51,205 bases of DNA from Deltaproteobacteria bacterium (GTDB lineage Bacteria > Myxococcota_A > UBA9160 > SMWR01): the NCBI GenBank assembly GCA_002729515.1, contig PBYF01000021.1, positions 54,595 through 105,799 of the forward strand, written 5' to 3'. Position numbers and translations under genes: made by a program. Shown here piece by piece: positions 8,279-17,035 of the stretch (position 1 is its first letter; each line of letters starts with the position of its first letter). Below the pieces are notes generated by a model that did not search any database, was not told where the DNA came from, and saw only the letters and a list, made by a program, of their open reading frames with translations.

Positions 8279-9660
8279 CCGAGGGCGTGTAGATGGCGGC
8301 GGTCGTCGGCATCGAGCTGGGCTCGAGGTTCGGGCGAGACGTCGTACCGATTGGCGAGTTCTTCGAGCCGTGCGCGCAGGCGGCCGGCCACGTGGGGTGC
8401 CGGTGCGGTGAGATCCGTATCGTCGGCGTTTCGCGGGGTGAGCCTTCCATCCCAGGACGATCCATCCCGCAGTTCGGCCAGGTACTTGAAGTCGCCGTCG
8501 ACCACACCGATACGCCTGACCCGGGAGCCCTGGAGCGTTGCGAGATAGACGGTACTCGACTGTTGCGCGGCTTCCGGCGCGAGCAGGTCGCGCCCCGGGC
8601 TGTCTCGTGCCGGCGACGTTCCGAGCAGCAGTGATTCGAGGGTCGGCGCCACGTCGAGAAGCGAGGCCACATCGGCGCGCCGTCCGGGGGGTGCTCCTGG
8701 CACGCGGATCCAGAGGGGCACCCGCACCTGCGCCTCGCTCAGCCGCTCGCCGTGACCGAACCAGAGGTCGTCTTCGCCGAGCGACTCTCCGTGGTCGGCG
8801 ACGAAGGCGACGAGGGTCCGCTCCCACAGGCCGCGCGTGCGGATCGCGTCGAGGAGCTTTCCGATCTCAGCGTCGAGTAGCGACACCTCACCGTCGTAGC
8901 CGGCGCGGTAGAAGGCGACATCCTTGCGCCCGTCGATGACCTGGTAGTCCGGAATGCCTCCGCCGCCGAATGAGCGCCCGAGTATGGGAAGCTCGCGCTG
9001 CGCGTCCGGGCGCTGGCGCTCGACCGCGAGGCGCTGCGCCCGCAGGGGGGCGGGTGGGGTGTAGGGCCCGTGCGGGTCCTGGTAGTGGACCCAGAGGAGA
9101 CAATGCCCTCGGCGTTCCGGGAGACAGAGGTCGAGGGCCGCGATGGCTGCGCGGGTGGTGTCGGGCCCCCGCCGCTCGGGCATGGGGCGGGCCGCCTCGA
9201 GTTCCGGGAGCGTGTCGTCGAAGTGATCGAAGCCGGCGTCGAGGCCCATCTCCCGGCGGAGCACCCAGTTGCTGACCACTGCAGCCGTCGTCCAATCTGC
9301 GGCGCGCAAGCGCCGTGCGATGGTTCCCGCGTCAGCGGGAAGGGGCGACAGATTCCCGGTGACGCCGAACTCCTGCGCGTAACGCCCGGTCAGCAACCCG
9401 GCGACCGAGGGCAGTGTCTGGGCGGTTGGCGCGTAGGCGGCCTCGAAGACGATACTCTCCGCCCCGAGTGCGTCGAGGTGTGGAGTCAGTCCGAGGAGGG
9501 ACCCGTGGGCGCCGAGTCGATCCGCACGGAGTGTGTCGACGCTGAGGAGCAGGACGAGCTGCACGTCGGGAATACCCGGGCCGCAACTGATCGCCAGCGT
9601 TGCGACGCCGGCGGCTGCGGTCCGGAGGCGGGCTAGTATCGGACCCGGGCGCGCAAGCAT
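8254..9660 (-). CDS. Sulfatase-fold lipoprotein with Thr at the nucleophile position (paralogue 2)
   Basis: A 468-residue member of the same family as paralogue 1 and closest in the window to paralogue 3 at 18207: they share the TLPSVAGLLTGRY block, NWVLRRE and WVHYQDPHGPY. ATG 9660 gives a signal ending AISC (Cys26). Metal-site residues Asp42 and Asp47 are in SVDTLRAD, with VADHGESLGE near the C-terminal metal site. The nucleophile motif reads T82-L-P-S-V86; both the Cys/Ser and the Arg of true sulfatases are absent. It is divergent from the GT39-like gene (36 bp apart) and convergent, overlapping, with paralogue 1. Probably a periplasm-facing phosphotransferase or hydrolase. Confidence 0.87.
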   Translation of the reverse strand: MLARPGPILARLRTAAAGVATLAISCGPGIPDVQLVLLLSVDTLRADRLGAHGSLLGLTPHLDALGAESIVFEAAYAPTAQTLPSVAGLLTGRYAQEFGVTGNLSPLPADAGTIARRLRAADWTTAAVVSNWVLRREMGLDAGFDHFDDTLPELEAARPMPERRGPDTTRAAIAALDLCLPERRGHCLLWVHYQDPHGPYTPPAPLRAQRLAVERQRPDAQRELPILGRSFGGGGIPDYQVIDGRKDVAFYRAGYDGEVSLLDAEIGKLLDAIRTRGLWERTLVAFVADHGESLGEDDLWFGHGERLSEAQVRVPLWIRVPGAPPGRRADVASLLDVAPTLESLLLGTSPARDSPGRDLLAPEAAQQSSTVYLATLQGSRVRRIGVVDGDFKYLAELRDGSSWDGRLTPRNADDTDLTAPAPHVAGRLRARLEELANRYDVSPEPRAQLDADDRRHLHALGYLEGDSP

Positions 9661-9696
9661 GCGACGAAAGTTACCACGGGCGGTGGGACGAACCGG

Positions 9697-11325
9697 ATGA
9701 CGGAGCATACGCTCGCGCGCATCGCGCTGGCCTGGCTGGTGCTTGCCGCATGTGCATTCGTGGCCCTGCGCGCGCCACTGGTTTCGCTCCCTCTCCAGCG
9801 CGATGAGGGCGAGTACGCCTATATCGCCTGGCGCATGGAGCAGGGCGACGTGCCCTACCGGGACGCCTTCAATCAGAAACCCCCCGCGACCTTCGTTGCC
9901 TATCGCCTGGCCTTTGCACTTTTCGGTCGCAGTCCGGAGGCGATCCGGATCTTTCTCCACCTGTGGAGTGCAGTGACGGCGTTGGCCCTTTACGGACTCG
10001 TCCGGGGCTTGGCGGGGGCACTCGCAGCCGCCGGGGCGGTGCTGGTTTTCTGCGCCCTCGGCGCGGACCCGCGGCTCGGCGGGGTTGCGGCCAATACCGA
10101 GGCGTTTTTGCTGCTTCCCTGTGTGCTGGCGCTGTGGCTGTGTTTGCGTCGGGGCGAGCTGGGAACGCGCTCCTCGGGCGCCGGGGGCTGGGCTGGGGCC
10201 GGTGCCGCCAGCGCGGTCGCGGTGGCCTTCAAGCAAGTGGCGCTGACGAACGCCGCTTTCGTCGCAGTGCTCGCGTGCCTGTTGCCCGATGCCTACGGTC
10301 GGCGGCGGATCCCGCTGCGCATCGCCGCCCTCGCCGCCGGCGCGCTGGCGGTGGCCGTCCCCGTGGTCGGTGCATTCGCCGCTGTCGGCGCCTTCGACGA
10401 GTTTGCGGATGCGGTCTGGTGGCACAACCTCGAATACGTGGGGCGCCGCTCGTGGGCCGAGGGCTTCGACAATCTGCGCTACGCGCTGGGCGAGCAGGCG
10501 CCCAGCCTCTCTCCCGCCTGGGTCCTGGCCGCGGGAGGCTTGCTGTGGCCGATTGCCGCCGGGGGCCGCGAGCGTGCGATTCTCGCCGGCTGGCTCGCCG
10601 CCAGCCTGCTCGGCCTCGCCGTCGGCCTCCAGTTCCGGCCCCACTATTTCCTCCAGGCACTGCCGGCTCTGGCGGCAGCGGCCGGCGTGGGTCTGGCCGC
10701 TGCGGTGCGCGGGGCCGGAGCGGCGGGGGGCCGGGCCGCGGCATGGGTTGGCGCGGTCCTGGCGGTCGCCGTAGTCGGGGCGCCGATGGTGGCCAACCGC
10801 GCCGTGCTTGCCGCTGAGACTCCGGAAGCGGCGGCGAGGGAGCTCTGGGGCCTCAACCCGTTCCCCGAAGCGGTGGCCATCGCCCGCCACATCGCGCGCA
10901 CGAGTGCCCCCGGGGAGGCGGTCTTCGTCGTGGGCTCGGAGCCGGAGATCCTCTTCTATGCCGAGCGACCGAGCGCGACCCGCTATATCTTCTTCTATCC
11001 GCTTACCGGCGGTTATCCGGAAGCGCTCGAGCGACAGCGAGAGGCGCTGGCCGAAGTGACGCGCGCGCGCCCGCGCTATGTGGTTTGGGTGCACATTTCG
11101 ACCTCGCTGCTGATCTCTGAGCGCACGGACCGATGGATCTTCGAGGAAACTGATCGCATGCTTGCTCGCGATTACGCGATGGAGTTCGTGGCCCACGCGG
11201 ACGAGCGCGGAGAGGGCTATGTCTTTTCCCATGGGCACGCCGCGCTGCGCTGGCTCGATGCAGAACGCGGGCGCCTGGCGGAGTTGCCCTGGGTTGCTGT
11301 CTACCGGCGCGAAGCCGCGCCGTGA
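9697..11325 (+). CDS. GT39/ArnT-like GT-C glycosyltransferase
   Basis: A 542-residue multi-pass protein of the dolichyl-phosphate-mannose/ArnT-like group. The first extracytoplasmic loop has the typical acidic motif (RDEGEYAYIAWRM), followed by VPYRDAFNQKPPATFVAY, close to the signature of bacterial GT39-type enzymes. About ten further helices follow and a periplasmic C-terminal domain begins near residue 370 (NPFPEAVAIARHI). The sugar donor is expected to be a polyprenyl-phosphate sugar; the acceptor is unknown. It is followed after 25 bp by an SPFH lipoprotein, probably in one transcript. Confidence 0.87.
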   Translation: MTEHTLARIALAWLVLAACAFVALRAPLVSLPLQRDEGEYAYIAWRMEQGDVPYRDAFNQKPPATFVAYRLAFALFGRSPEAIRIFLHLWSAVTALALYGLVRGLAGALAAAGAVLVFCALGADPRLGGVAANTEAFLLLPCVLALWLCLRRGELGTRSSGAGGWAGAGAASAVAVAFKQVALTNAAFVAVLACLLPDAYGRRRIPLRIAALAAGALAVAVPVVGAFAAVGAFDEFADAVWWHNLEYVGRRSWAEGFDNLRYALGEQAPSLSPAWVLAAGGLLWPIAAGGRERAILAGWLAASLLGLAVGLQFRPHYFLQALPALAAAAGVGLAAAVRGAGAAGGRAAAWVGAVLAVAVVGAPMVANRAVLAAETPEAAARELWGLNPFPEAVAIARHIARTSAPGEAVFVVGSEPEILFYAERPSATRYIFFYPLTGGYPEALERQREALAEVTRARPRYVVWVHISTSLLISERTDRWIFEETDRMLARDYAMEFVAHADERGEGYVFSHGHAALRWLDAERGRLAELPWVAVYRREAAP

Positions 11326-11350
11326 AACCCGAACGAGGAGGGAATGTCCT

Positions 11351-12124
11351 ATGAGATTTCGAGTGTTGGTTCTGGCTGTGGCGATGCTTGGCTGGGGACT
11401 CACGGGATGCGTGGTGGTCGAAGACGGCGAGGTGGGGGTCCAGAAGAGCTTCGGAAGCATCTCCGACGAGCCGGTGGCGCAGGGCATTGTCTTCCAGGTT
11501 CCCGTGGTGCGCACGGTGACCCGCTGGAATACGAAGCTTCAGGAGATCAAGGAGTCGGCCAAAGTTCCGTCCTCCGAGGGACTGATCGTGGGGCTCGAGA
11601 CCTCGTTGCTCTTCCGGGTGCTTCCCGACAAGGCGCCGATTATCCGAAAGACCGTGGGGCGAAACTACATCGAGCTGCTCGTGGTGCCTTATCTCCGCAA
11701 TGCGGTGCGCGACGTGGTGGCGGGATACCCGGTCAAGAACATCTACTCCGAAGCCGGGCGAAAGGAGATCGCATCGAAGATTCGCGAGTTCCTCCGCCAG
11801 AATCTGGCGCCCCGTGGCATCGAAGTCGTCGATGTGCTCTTGCGGGACGTCCGGCTCCCGGAAAAATTCCGTGAGAGCATCGAGCTGAAGCTCACCGCCG
11901 AGCAGCGAGTGCAGCAGAAGCAGTTCGAGTTGCAGCAGGCCCGCAAGGATGCGGAGATCGAGGTGGCGCGGGCCGAGGGCGCGGCGCGCGCCCAGGAGAT
12001 CGTCCGGTCGACCCTCTCGGGCAGCTACCTCCAGTACCTCTGGATCAAGACGCTCAACGAGAACCCGAATGTGATCTACGTGGCGACGGAGGCGAACCTT
12101 CCGATCTTCCGCAAGATCGAGTGA
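11351..12124 (+). CDS. SPFH/Band 7 (prohibitin-like) lipoprotein
   Basis: A 257-residue prohibitin-type scaffold. ATG 11351 is preceded by GAGGAGGG, and the N-terminus is a lipoprotein signal ending LTGC (Cys20), so it is anchored by lipid rather than by the usual transmembrane helix. The SPFH domain covers about residues 25-200 (VQKSFG near the start; RGIEVVDVLLRDVRLP near the end), followed by a charged, helical, Gln/Glu-rich segment (AEQRVQQKQFELQQARKD) typical of the oligomerisation region. SPFH proteins organise membrane enzymes and proteases; here it may scaffold the adjacent GT-C enzymes (inference). Confidence 0.88.
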   Translation: MRFRVLVLAVAMLGWGLTGCVVVEDGEVGVQKSFGSISDEPVAQGIVFQVPVVRTVTRWNTKLQEIKESAKVPSSEGLIVGLETSLLFRVLPDKAPIIRKTVGRNYIELLVVPYLRNAVRDVVAGYPVKNIYSEAGRKEIASKIREFLRQNLAPRGIEVVDVLLRDVRLPEKFRESIELKLTAEQRVQQKQFELQQARKDAEIEVARAEGAARAQEIVRSTLSGSYLQYLWIKTLNENPNVIYVATEANLPIFRKIE

Positions 12125-12128
12125 CCCC

Positions 12129-12172
12129 GGGCCCGTGCCAGCCGCGGCGTGTGGAGGGCTGAGCACGGGCCA
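12129..12172. terminator. Possible terminator hairpin after the SPFH gene
   Basis: GGCCCGTGC (12129-12137) and its reverse complement GCACGGGCC (12164-12172) form a 9-bp perfect stem with a 26-nt loop, beginning 5 nt after the SPFH stop. There is no T-tract, so this is a weak candidate. The rest of the 245-bp gap to the STT3-like gene holds no gene that I can see. Confidence 0.35.
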
Positions 12173-12353
12173 AGCCGTGCGGGGACGCCCCCAGCGCATT
12201 CGGTTCGATTGGACGAGGGCACTGGATCAGAAAAACCGGAACACCCGCGCAAAGAGCAAGCCCGTCTCTGTGCAAGAGCCGAAGGCGAAGCCTTGTCGCT
12301 CGCCCGGACGAACGGGAACCGCAGCGCGGCACATACGTCCCCGCGATTTGAGG

Positions 12354-12359
12354 TAGGTT
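12354..12359 (+). promoter_or_regulatory. Possible -10 element (TAGGTT) close to the STT3-like start
   Basis: GG-TAGGTT lies only 10 nt before the ATG at 12370, which would give a very short or leaderless transcript. The hexamer is the same as before the genes at 18207 and 27497. Confidence 0.28.
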
Positions 12360-12369
12360 TCTCATCCAA

Positions 12370-14523
12370 ATGAGGATTGCCAAGGGGCTGCACTGGATTT
12401 TACCGCTCGGTCTGGCGGCCTTGGCCTTCGCCCTGCGCGCGGCAGGTCACGAGACGGTATTTGCGGGCGATGAGCTGGCGCCCACTGTCGGTGACGCTTG
12501 GTACCACCTGCGGCGCATCGTCTACGACGCCGCGCGATTCCCCCATCTGCTGGGATTCGACCCCTTCGTGCAGTTCCCCCGCGGTGCGAGCGCCGCGTGG
12601 CCGCCGCTCTTCGATGCGCTAGTTGCCTGGTTCGCGCTGCCCGTCGTGGAGAATGTTGGTCCGGAAATGAAGCGGTTCGCCCTGTGGGTACCTCCGGTGA
12701 TCGGTGCTCTCACGGTGGCGTGTCTCTACGCATTGCTCCAGCGACGCTTGGGAGTGGTGGCGGCGCTGGTTGCCGCTGGGCTCCTCGCGATTCTGCCGGC
12801 GCATGTCGAGGTGACACGCGTCGGGGCGCTGAGCCAGCGCTGTGCCGGAGGACTCGTCGCGGTACTGGTCCTAGCCGCTGCGCTGCGCCTGGTCGAGAGC
12901 GAGCTGCGCGCTTGGGGTGCTGCCCTCGTCACCGGATTGCTTCTGGGTTTTGGGGTGCTGCTCTCGGTCGGCGGGGTGCTCGTCGCAGCGGTGGTTCAGG
13001 TCGGATTGTTGATCCTGCTCGCGACGCGGCCTGTGGCAGGGGCCGACGGGGCGGCGCAGCGCTTGGTCGCACTGCAGTGTGTCGCCCTGCTCGTTGTCTT
13101 GCCCGCCGCCGTGTTGCGTGCCACTCCCGAGGCAGCTCCATTTACGGTGCCCTATCCGTCGCGCACGCACCTCGCGCTCTTCGCGGTTCCGGCCGCGATT
13201 GCGCTGGCCTGGGTCGCGGCACGGCGCAGCCCGATGGGCGCGTCGCTGTCGCTGCGCGTGGTAGCGATGCTCGTGCTCGCCGCTCTCGGGATGGCAGCGG
13301 GCGGCATTCTGGCGCCTCTGGTGCTCGATGGAGGAGTCACTCCCTGGCGGGCGTTCTTTGGCCCGGCCTCGCTCGCGGCGGGTCGTGTGGAGCCCCCGTT
13401 CACGGCGGGTTCACTGCTCGGCGATCTGACGCTCTTCGGCTGGGCGGTGCCCTTCGCGTTGCCGCTGCTCGCCTGGCGCGCCCGGTGCGGGTCGGCATCC
13501 ACGCTCCTGGCGCTCGGCGCAGGTGCGGTGTTTCTCGGCGTAGCGTTTGTGGTGCCCGGGGGTCACTCGCTTGGCAGCGTCGCGGTGGCGCTCGTGGTGG
13601 GATACGCGGTGGCGGCGGCCGTGGTGCTGGCTTCGCCGCGGCTTTCCGGGGCCAGGGGCGGGGTTCTGGTGGTCGGTACGTCCGTGCTCCTCGCGGCGCC
13701 GGCCCTGGTTCGCTCGGAGTTCGTGGGCACACGGCCGGCGACCACCGTCTATGGCATCGATGTGCCCGAGAGCCGGGTGCGGGCGGTGGCAAATTGGCTG
13801 CGGGAATTCACGCCACCGACCAAGGGATGGTTCGACAGCGGCAGCGAGCCCCCGTACGGCATACTCGCACCCTGGGAACTCGGTGATTTCCTGACATTCG
13901 CGTCGTTGCGAGCGACGGCTGTGGATTCGCTGAGCAAGCCGATGCGTGTGGCGCGTTCCCGCAAGTTTTTTCTGGCGTCGCCGGGAATCGGTGCGAATCT
14001 CGCATCGCTGTGGAATGTCCGCTACGCGGTGATGCCGGTGGGCATCCACGCCGTATTGACCCCGGCCTCACCGGTTTCGCTCGGTCGATCGCTCCTGGAG
14101 TTCGACGGCTCCGAGACCCAGGACCCGCAGCTGGGTGAGCCCCCGGCCGCGAGACAGTTCCGTCTGGTCTACGAGTTGGGAGACCCGTCGGATCCGGGCG
14201 GGCTCCGGGTCTACGAGCGCGTTGCGGCCGCGCGGATTGCGGGAGTCACGATGCCCGGCCGGCTGGTGAGCGCGAGTCTGAAGCTTCGGACCAACACGGG
14301 ACGTGAGTTCACCTGGCGCACTAGTGCTCAGTCGAATCGCGAGCATGGCTACTACGAGATCTTTGTGCCCTATTCGACCCAGGGCGGCTCGTTCCGCCGC
14401 TTCGTCGAGCCGGTATCGGACTGGGTTCTCGAGTGTGATGGTGAGCGTCGCAGGGTGAAAGTCGAAGAGTGGAAGGTTCTCGATGGCAAGGTCGTCCGAG
14501 GGCCGCACTTCTGCTTCCAGTAG
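12370..14523 (+). CDS. STT3/AglB-like oligosaccharyltransferase-type membrane protein
   Basis: A 717-residue GT-C protein of the length of bacterial/archaeal STT3 (PglB, AglB). The first external loop has VGDAWYHLRRI (Asp42), then FPRGASAAWPPLFDALVAW, matching the STT3 pattern of a catalytic Asp with YH-R, P-G and WPP. About 11-13 helices run to residue 440, then a soluble periplasmic domain. The acceptor-binding WWDYG motif is not seen; the aligned position reads APWELGDF around residues 500-507, a divergent form. It may transfer a lipid-linked glycan to protein or to another acceptor. Class is likely; N-glycosylation activity is uncertain. Confidence 0.78.
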   Translation: MRIAKGLHWILPLGLAALAFALRAAGHETVFAGDELAPTVGDAWYHLRRIVYDAARFPHLLGFDPFVQFPRGASAAWPPLFDALVAWFALPVVENVGPEMKRFALWVPPVIGALTVACLYALLQRRLGVVAALVAAGLLAILPAHVEVTRVGALSQRCAGGLVAVLVLAAALRLVESELRAWGAALVTGLLLGFGVLLSVGGVLVAAVVQVGLLILLATRPVAGADGAAQRLVALQCVALLVVLPAAVLRATPEAAPFTVPYPSRTHLALFAVPAAIALAWVAARRSPMGASLSLRVVAMLVLAALGMAAGGILAPLVLDGGVTPWRAFFGPASLAAGRVEPPFTAGSLLGDLTLFGWAVPFALPLLAWRARCGSASTLLALGAGAVFLGVAFVVPGGHSLGSVAVALVVGYAVAAAVVLASPRLSGARGGVLVVGTSVLLAAPALVRSEFVGTRPATTVYGIDVPESRVRAVANWLREFTPPTKGWFDSGSEPPYGILAPWELGDFLTFASLRATAVDSLSKPMRVARSRKFFLASPGIGANLASLWNVRYAVMPVGIHAVLTPASPVSLGRSLLEFDGSETQDPQLGEPPAARQFRLVYELGDPSDPGGLRVYERVAAARIAGVTMPGRLVSASLKLRTNTGREFTWRTSAQSNREHGYYEIFVPYSTQGGSFRRFVEPVSDWVLECDGERRRVKVEEWKVLDGKVVRGPHFCFQ

Positions 14524-14944
14524 GGAGACGAGCGTCTCTGAGTCGCTCGACTGCATCATCATCGGAGACAGCCCGGGAGGTTACGTCGGAGCCATTCGGG
14601 CCGCAGATCGCGAGCGCTGGGTTCACGGAGCAGGCTGTGCGGGGTGCGGGGCGAGAGCTGTGAGTGGGTCGTTTCCCTCTGACGGCCCGCGGCAAGGCGC
14701 TCGCCCTCGGTGAGAGGGAACGCACTCCGAGGCGAGGCACGAGACGGCACTCGAGACCCGGGGGCGAGCGCTGTATTTCTGACAATGGAACACCGTTCGA
14801 TTTTGCGGTGCGTGTTTCCCCAGTCCCAGTTGACCGAGACGGGTTACCCTACCGGGTCACATTTTCGTCGTCGGCTGGGGGCGCCTTGCGGATCATTGTT
14901 GCGGGGGTTCTGGAGCGAAGCCGGAGCGTGGCGGAGCCCGCGCG
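14524..14944. other. 421-bp non-coding gap with degenerate coding trace
   Basis: The longest gene-free stretch in the window. Its first part contains an oxidoreductase-like fragment (see 14540-14626). The remainder has an imperfect inverted repeat (TTCCCTCT at 14673-14680, AGAGGGAA at 14713-14720) and a leader motif GGGTTACCCTAC (14841-14852), also found at 42555-42566. I see no further gene. Confidence 0.6.
14540..14626 (+). pseudogene. Relic of a dihydrolipoamide-dehydrogenase-like N-terminus
   Basis: Translated in one frame this reads SLDCIIIGDSPGGYVGAI then RAADRERWVHGAG, very close to the FAD-binding start of lipoamide dehydrogenases (D-V-I-V-I-G-A-G-P-G-G-Y-V-A-A-I-R-A-A). The second Gly of GxGxxG has become Asp, there is no plausible start, and the frame loses resemblance after about 28 residues, where an intact enzyme would need about 450. 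It therefore looks like the decayed remnant of a lost gene or a captured fragment. The match is short, so chance is possible. Confidence 0.45.
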
Positions 14945-17035
14945 GTGACGCATTCGATCGTCTCCGAAGAGCTGGACCTGCTCGGTCGGGTCAACCGGAT
15001 CCTGGCCGAGAGCCCGGAGGCACCACCGCCGTCCGAGGCTCCCATCATCGAGGAGTTGCGGCGGCTGCGGGAACTGCTCATCAGCCGCCAGGAATCGAAG
15101 GACGCGGTCTCCCTCAACGAGCAGTGGCACCGCCAGAACTCGCTGCTCGAGCAGCTTCGCACGAGTCGCTCCGCTCCGAAGGTCGACACGCGCTCGCCGT
15201 ATTTCGGGCACCTGCAGCTGCGCGAGAACGGGCAGATCCGGGACCTGTGCCTCGGGCGTGCGACGTGCATCCGTCGCGGGGTGAGGATCGTCGACTGGCG
15301 AAACGCTCCTGTGTCGCGGCTATTCTATCGCTACGCCCAGGGAGAGGAGTACGAGGAGGAAATCGCCGGTAGGGTTCGCGTCGGCGAGGTGGTGTCGCGG
15401 CGCACCGTGACGATTCGGGAAACTCTGCTCGAGCGCATCGATGCGCCGGAAGGCACCTTCACAATGGCGCCCGAGGCCTTGAGTGGCTGGAAGCGCATCG
15501 AGCGGGAGACGGCGCGGCTGGCCGGCGGCGAGGGTTCGGCACTGCGCGCCCATCGGCCGAAGGCGGGCGATTCTGCCGAACTTGGCCTCGACGGTGCGGG
15601 TGGGCGCCGTCGAGCGGACAAGCGCCTTCCCGAGATCACGGGCCTCATCGATCCGGAGCAGTTTTCCCTCATCACCCGTCCGAAACCGGGATTCCTGACG
15701 ATCCGCGGCGCGGCGGGCTCCGGCAAGACGACCGTGGCGTTGCATCGTATCGCCTACCTGGCCTACGACGACCCCGAAATAGACTCGAAACGCACGCTCT
15801 TCGTCGTCTTCTCCCCGGGCCTGCGGAACTACGTGAGTCATGTGTTGCCCGCGCTCGGCGTCGGTGCAGTCGCGATTCGCACTTGGCACGAGTGGGCGCA
15901 TCAGCAGCGCCTGCGTCACTTCCCGGCCCTTCCGAAGTCGCAGCGCCACGACGCGCCGTCCGTGGTGCAGCGTCTCAAGCTTGCCCCGGCGTTGTCGGTT
16001 GCACTCGCGGAGCAGGTCGCGAGGGTGGAGGGGCCCGCAACGGCGGAGCAGGCCGTGGACGACTGGGCAAGCGTTCTGGTGCAGACGGAGCTGCTGGAGC
16101 GAGTATTCGAGGAGCGTGGCGCGGGGGACATCAGCCGGGATGCAATCGCGAGCTTCGTCGCTTGGAACCGGCAGCGACTCGACGAACTCTTCGCCTGGCA
16201 GCTGGGTGACTCGGAGACCGACGCGGCGCTCGAACCGGAAGACGATGCTCTACTGCTGCGAGCCTGGCAGCTTCGGGTCGGCCCGCTCCGGGCGGGGAAG
16301 CGTGTGCTGCGTCACCGGCACGTCGTCGTCGATGAGGTGCAGGATTTTGCTCCCTTGGAGGTGCAGGTGCTGCTCGACACCCTGGATGAAAGTCGCAGCC
16401 TGACGCTGTCCGGAGATGCGCAGCAACACATCGTGCCCGGAAGCGGGTTTACCTCCTGGTCAGGGTTCCTCCGGGAACTCGGCGTTCCCGGTGGCGAAGT
16501 AGAGACGCTGCGGGTGAGCTATCGCTCGTCTCAGGAGATCATGGATTTCTCGGCCCGAGTTCTCGGCGATCTGCGCGATCCGGAGCTGCCGACGCAGGCA
16601 ACGCGCAGCGGCCCTCCGGTCGAGTTTTTTCGTTTCACCGAACTCGGGGCCTGCGTGAGCTTCCTCTCCGACGCGCTGCGCCGCCTCTCCGACCAGGAGC
16701 CGATGGCCTCGGTCGCACTCCTCACGCCCTCACCCGAGGTGAGTGATGAATATTTCGAGGGGCTAACGGACGGTGACGTGCCGCGGCTGCGTCGTGTCGA
16801 GAACCAGGAGTTCGGCTTCATACCGGGCATCGAGATTACCGAGATCGAACAGGTCAAGGGGCTCGAGTTCGACTACGTGATCGTGGTCGATGCGAGTGCA
16901 GGGCAGTTCCCGGATTCACCGCTCTCGCGTCGGAGGCTCAATGTCGCAGCGACGCGTGCGGTCCATCAGCTCTGGGTCAGCTGCGTCGGGACGCCCTCCC
17001 CGCTGCTGGAGGCTTTCCGGGGGGCTAGCGAGTGA
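14945..17035 (+). CDS. helD: HelD-like UvrD/Rep-superfamily ATPase
   Basis: A 696-residue superfamily-1 motor resembling HelD, which in other bacteria binds stalled RNA polymerase and removes it from nucleic acid. The N-terminal helical part (residues 1-75) is followed by the HelD-type block PYFGHLQL with VDWRNAPVSRLFYRY. Walker A GAAGSGKTT lies at about 256-264, Walker B VVVDEVQDF near 463, and the helicase motif RLNVAATRAV near the C-terminus. GTG 14945 is used; no strong ribosome site is visible. The 3' end overlaps the convergent metallo-beta-lactamase gene by 11 bp. Helicase class is certain; the RNA-polymerase role is by family. Confidence 0.85.
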   Translation: MTHSIVSEELDLLGRVNRILAESPEAPPPSEAPIIEELRRLRELLISRQESKDAVSLNEQWHRQNSLLEQLRTSRSAPKVDTRSPYFGHLQLRENGQIRDLCLGRATCIRRGVRIVDWRNAPVSRLFYRYAQGEEYEEEIAGRVRVGEVVSRRTVTIRETLLERIDAPEGTFTMAPEALSGWKRIERETARLAGGEGSALRAHRPKAGDSAELGLDGAGGRRRADKRLPEITGLIDPEQFSLITRPKPGFLTIRGAAGSGKTTVALHRIAYLAYDDPEIDSKRTLFVVFSPGLRNYVSHVLPALGVGAVAIRTWHEWAHQQRLRHFPALPKSQRHDAPSVVQRLKLAPALSVALAEQVARVEGPATAEQAVDDWASVLVQTELLERVFEERGAGDISRDAIASFVAWNRQRLDELFAWQLGDSETDAALEPEDDALLLRAWQLRVGPLRAGKRVLRHRHVVVDEVQDFAPLEVQVLLDTLDESRSLTLSGDAQQHIVPGSGFTSWSGFLRELGVPGGEVETLRVSYRSSQEIMDFSARVLGDLRDPELPTQATRSGPPVEFFRFTELGACVSFLSDALRRLSDQEPMASVALLTPSPEVSDEYFEGLTDGDVPRLRRVENQEFGFIPGIEITEIEQVKGLEFDYVIVVDASAGQFPDSPLSRRRLNVAATRAVHQLWVSCVGTPSPLLEAFRGASE

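Noticed and set aside
8254-11514. A 1086-codon open frame on the minus strand
   Set aside because: Only 9660-8254 is real. The upstream part is Arg/Gly/Pro-rich shadow lying antisense to the GT39-like gene.
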